64,000 bases of DNA from Septoria linicola (taxonomy: Eukaryota > Ascomycota > Dothideomycetes > Mycosphaerellales > Mycosphaerellaceae), in assembly GCA_024114885.1 (NCBI GenBank), contig CP099425.1, forward strand, positions 1,550,001-1,614,000, in the 5' to 3' direction. This document shows, in pieces, positions 61,354 to 64,000 of this stretch. The translations under genes and the position numbers were made by a program. The notes below the pieces were generated by a model. It saw only the letters and a list, made by a program, of their open reading frames with translations. It was not told where the DNA came from and made no database searches. Position 1 is the stretch's first letter; each line of letters opens with the position of its first letter.

Positions 61354-63525
61354 GATGGGCCTGGAGGAAAACCCCGAGTGCGTGGTCCCGGGGCAGGTTG
61401 TGTATCTTGAGGTCGGTGATGCGTTGCACGGCGATACTAAGTAGAGTGCGCAAGGACAGGTTCGCAACGAGTGACCCAATCTGCAGTGAGTGCGCAGTGG
61501 ATGGGTTTGTCGGGTCGACAGTGTCTTCAATGTAGGCATGAGACCCAAGAGTTGCAACCAAGAAGAGAGGATAGTGCTATATATCATGCGCTGTACACCA
61601 ATTTCCCGGGCATGACGCTTCCTTCAGGAGCGGAGGCGTCGCCATGCAACCTCCGAGCATTTGCGCGGACGTTCTGATCGAGAGCTTTGCGTGCACGTAG
61701 CCCGCGAGTGTGAGTACTGCTTGTTCACCGAGAAGCTAGACAGTCGCCAATGACTTGGGTCTTTCAGCGGCTCTGCTGACCGGATATGATGGTAGCCCCT
61801 CAGCCACTCAGGCTGCCTGAGCTTTAACGACCAAAATCCGGGTCGTTGTGTCTCCAAGGGCCCTTTGTGATGTACGTAACAGGAAAACGAACACCGGCCT
61901 ACGGCATAGCTACGCATGCTTGAATGGTCACGCCACGTTTTTCGAGAAAATCAGTGATGGTCAGTATCTGCCGGGATTGAGCAACAGCCTGCGCATTCCC
62001 AATACCATGGCTCATACGAGACCAAAACGTGGCTCGTTGCGATGTCGATGGTCGAGCAACGAGCTCGTTCCCATGCTATGCACTTGATGTGCTACTATGC
62101 TGATGCTCTTCGTGACAGTGGCGTCAGACTTCGATGAAGAGTCAGTCGCACGCATGGCTCAGCTGCCTATGTGAGACTCAACAGAGATGTGACTGCAACC
62201 TATGGCGCCGATTCCGTCACCGCTCAAGTCTTCGAGCCCCAATCCATTCGGCGGCTGGGTCTGTTGCCAGCATTGCTCACGCCGGTATGTGATGAAAGTC
62301 GGCATGTGCAGAAGGTTCACTTGAGGGATCTATGTCGTAAAGCAGGTCAACAGTACACCATGCACCGATCTTCGATCAAAGTCCTGAGTGCTAGCTGCGA
62401 GTGTCAACCGCTCAGTCCGCGGGAGTACATAAGCGCAGTATTCGGACTGAGCATTGGCAGGCTCAAAGCTTGTAGACAGGACCTGTCTCAGAATGACATC
62501 TGCCGGCTAAGTCTATTCCGACCTCAGTCATGAATTGCCTGCCAGCGTAAGGCATCCACCGATTGCTTTTGAACGTCGTCCGTCATCTCCAGATTCTACT
62601 TCAGTACTGTCGGCGCCACAAGGTAGACAGCTGTGATGGCACTCTAGAATTGACTGTGAATGAGTTGACACGATGCAAAATTTTCCTAAATCGCATCCTG
62701 CTTTCCACAATTACTCAGCTCCATCATCGTGTGCGCTGATGTACGACATGATGGAACACCGGTGCTTGCGCTGTGATCGCCCTCCTGGCCAGCCTCGTCC
62801 GAGCATCTCCGCTCCAGCTTCACAGCAGAGATGGCTGCGACTGAAAAGTAGGAACCGCGACAGCAAAGAGAATTATTCGCACACATGGCTGTCCGATCGA
62901 TTGTTGCTCCTATGCAGATGTTTTGTCTATGTCCCTTGTTCACTGAAGGAGGTATACTTTAACAGCACGTGCGTTATCCCGTGACCAGTCATCTCAGTCG
63001 GCTGTTTCGAGTCATTGACCAGCATGAAGTCGCCAGGCAGACCTGGTCTGTCACCGAACTCCAGTCATGGCAAGGTCAGGTACCATGAACTTACACCCCG
63101 CTGCACAGACCGATTGAGATGTTGTTGGACGTTGGTATCTCCTGTTGCGCTCCAGGCTTCGCATGTTTCTCTGATTTTCTTGCCAGCCTCGAATCAATAC
63201 ACGCCAAAGCAAGCAAGCGCCTCATCCGGAACGAAGATTCTTTGAGCTGCACGATACCGATCGCAAGGATTGATCGCGAGTCACGACTGCTGTTGACTGC
63301 ACGCCCACGACGGAGATCACTGTCTCTGGGAATAGAATAAACGCCAGATCGATCACACTTTGGTGAGAATCCAATATTCAGGAAGCAAAGTCGCGTGCGG
63401 ACGGTGTTGCAAAGGCAAAGCTTTTCTGCTCGAGGAAGAAGCTTTATGTATACACCCGACACTTCCTACCACGAAGCAAACACCACAGTCGGCGCGTATT
63501 GGACGCCCGCCTATAGACGCAAGCG
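61354..63525. other. 2.2-kb gene-free divergent intergenic region
   Basis: The longest non-coding stretch in the window. Frames such as 62171-62533 plus (120 codons) and 63091-63462 minus (123 codons) show no domain, signal peptide or biased composition. No transposon, tRNA or long repeat was recognised. Confidence 0.5.
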
Positions 63526-64000
63526 ATGCGCCTGGTGACGCCAGGGAAGTTCGTATGGATTTGGTCACTGGTAGTTCGGGCACAGGACCTTGCGTTCGTA
63601 AGGCCAACTAAAGTCGATGCCTCGCATTACAACCTTGGTAACAAGGTTGAGGTCGAATGGACAACGCCTTTCGAGTACACAAATCTGGAGATCTGGCAAG
63701 GCCCGCGGGTAGATAGCTCTTTCGCTATGGATTCGCTGCTCAGTGGGTTCTCTCTTTTGTCAATTGTACTTGTATACATTCGCGTGCTGATAGATTATGG
63801 TTCAGAGAATGTTTCAGCAGACACCACGTCGTTCACGTGGAAAGCAAAGCCACTCGATGACCTGGATTTCCTCCCAGCCTTTCACTTCCGGCTGCAAAAA
63901 GGTGACGGCGAGAACTTCTGCGATGGATGCATTGCGACCAGTATCGACTTTCGAGTGTCCAACATGGCCGAGAACGGCGAATCCGTGCTTTCATCATCGA
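63526..64000 (+). CDS. Start of a secreted-protein-like gene, truncated by the window edge
   Basis: Exons 63526-63742 and 63794 onward, with a 51-nt intron (GTGGGT donor, GCTGATAG acceptor), encode at least 141 residues running off the right edge. The N-terminus (MRLVTPGKFVWIWSLVVRA) is weakly signal-peptide-like. The mature part reads YNLGNKVEVEWTTPFEYTNL then EIWQGPRVD, and after the intron VSADTTSFTWKAKPLDDLDF with FHFRLQKGDG. This beta-rich, Trp-containing pattern is like fungal cell-surface proteins with one Ig-like/Kre9-type domain. The two cysteines in NFCDGCIAT could form a disulfide. No confident family assignment. Confidence 0.6.
   Translation, partial: MRLVTPGKFVWIWSLVVRAQDLAFVRPTKVDASHYNLGNKVEVEWTTPFEYTNLEIWQGPRVDSSFAMDSLLSGFSLLSIVLVYIRVLIDYGSENVSADTTSFTWKAKPLDDLDFLPAFHFRLQKGDGENFCDGCIATSIDFRVSNMAENGESVLSSS

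Noticed and set aside
62171..62533. 120-codon frame in the large intergenic region
   Set aside because: No domain, no signal peptide and no intron-extended continuation recognised.

Overview
The window comes from a filamentous ascomycete (Pezizomycotina), probably a dothideomycete. That placement is an inference from three things: short spliceosomal introns of 46-124 nt with GTRNGT-type donors and CTRAY-like branch sites, a giant Woronin-body-tether-like gene found only in Pezizomycotina, and typical fungal families (DUF3292, eisosome PIL1-type, Dal5-type permease, A-T-R reductase). The genus cannot be determined from the sequence alone. I saw no rRNA, tRNA, CRISPR or recognisable transposon. 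Most of the annotation consists of spliced genes that I assembled exon by exon from reading frames, splice signals and family motifs.

Layout. 1-6133: VPS74 (Golgi glycosyltransferase sorting), a zinc-independent MDR oxidoreductase, and RNA15/CstF-64 (mRNA 3' end formation). 6134-27718: one 21.6-kb reading frame for a 7194-residue low-complexity scaffold, annotated as an unsplit Leashin (Lah)-type protein. 28428-30466: a small basic protein and a PIL1/LSP1 eisosome gene with a split start codon and an interrupted tail. 30746-33887: an adenylation-carrier-reductase gene inactivated by two stops and three frameshifts. 35298-40287: an F-box protein, a Mak32-type PfkB protein and a large F-box/LRR protein.

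40367-48650 looks like a nitrogen-scavenging block: an MFS transporter, an FMS1-type polyamine oxidase with a 10-nt microexon, allantoicase and a Dal5-type allantoate permease. Its promoters are rich in GATA-factor sites, including two palindromic GATA pairs. 49212-58535: a 2EXR/F-box-like protein, the GPN3 GTPase, a Mae1/TDT-type transporter, a histidine phosphatase and a DUF3292 membrane protein. 59030-64000: an aquaporin with a variant second NPA box, a secreted spherulin-type cupin, and the start of a secreted protein that runs off the right edge.

The most unusual items are the giant tether with its recurrent Ala/Gly-rich helices and lysine-cluster repeats, the AT|G split start codon, the 10-nt microexon, the interrupted PIL1 tail, the decayed A-T-R gene and the GATA-rich purine/polyamine block.
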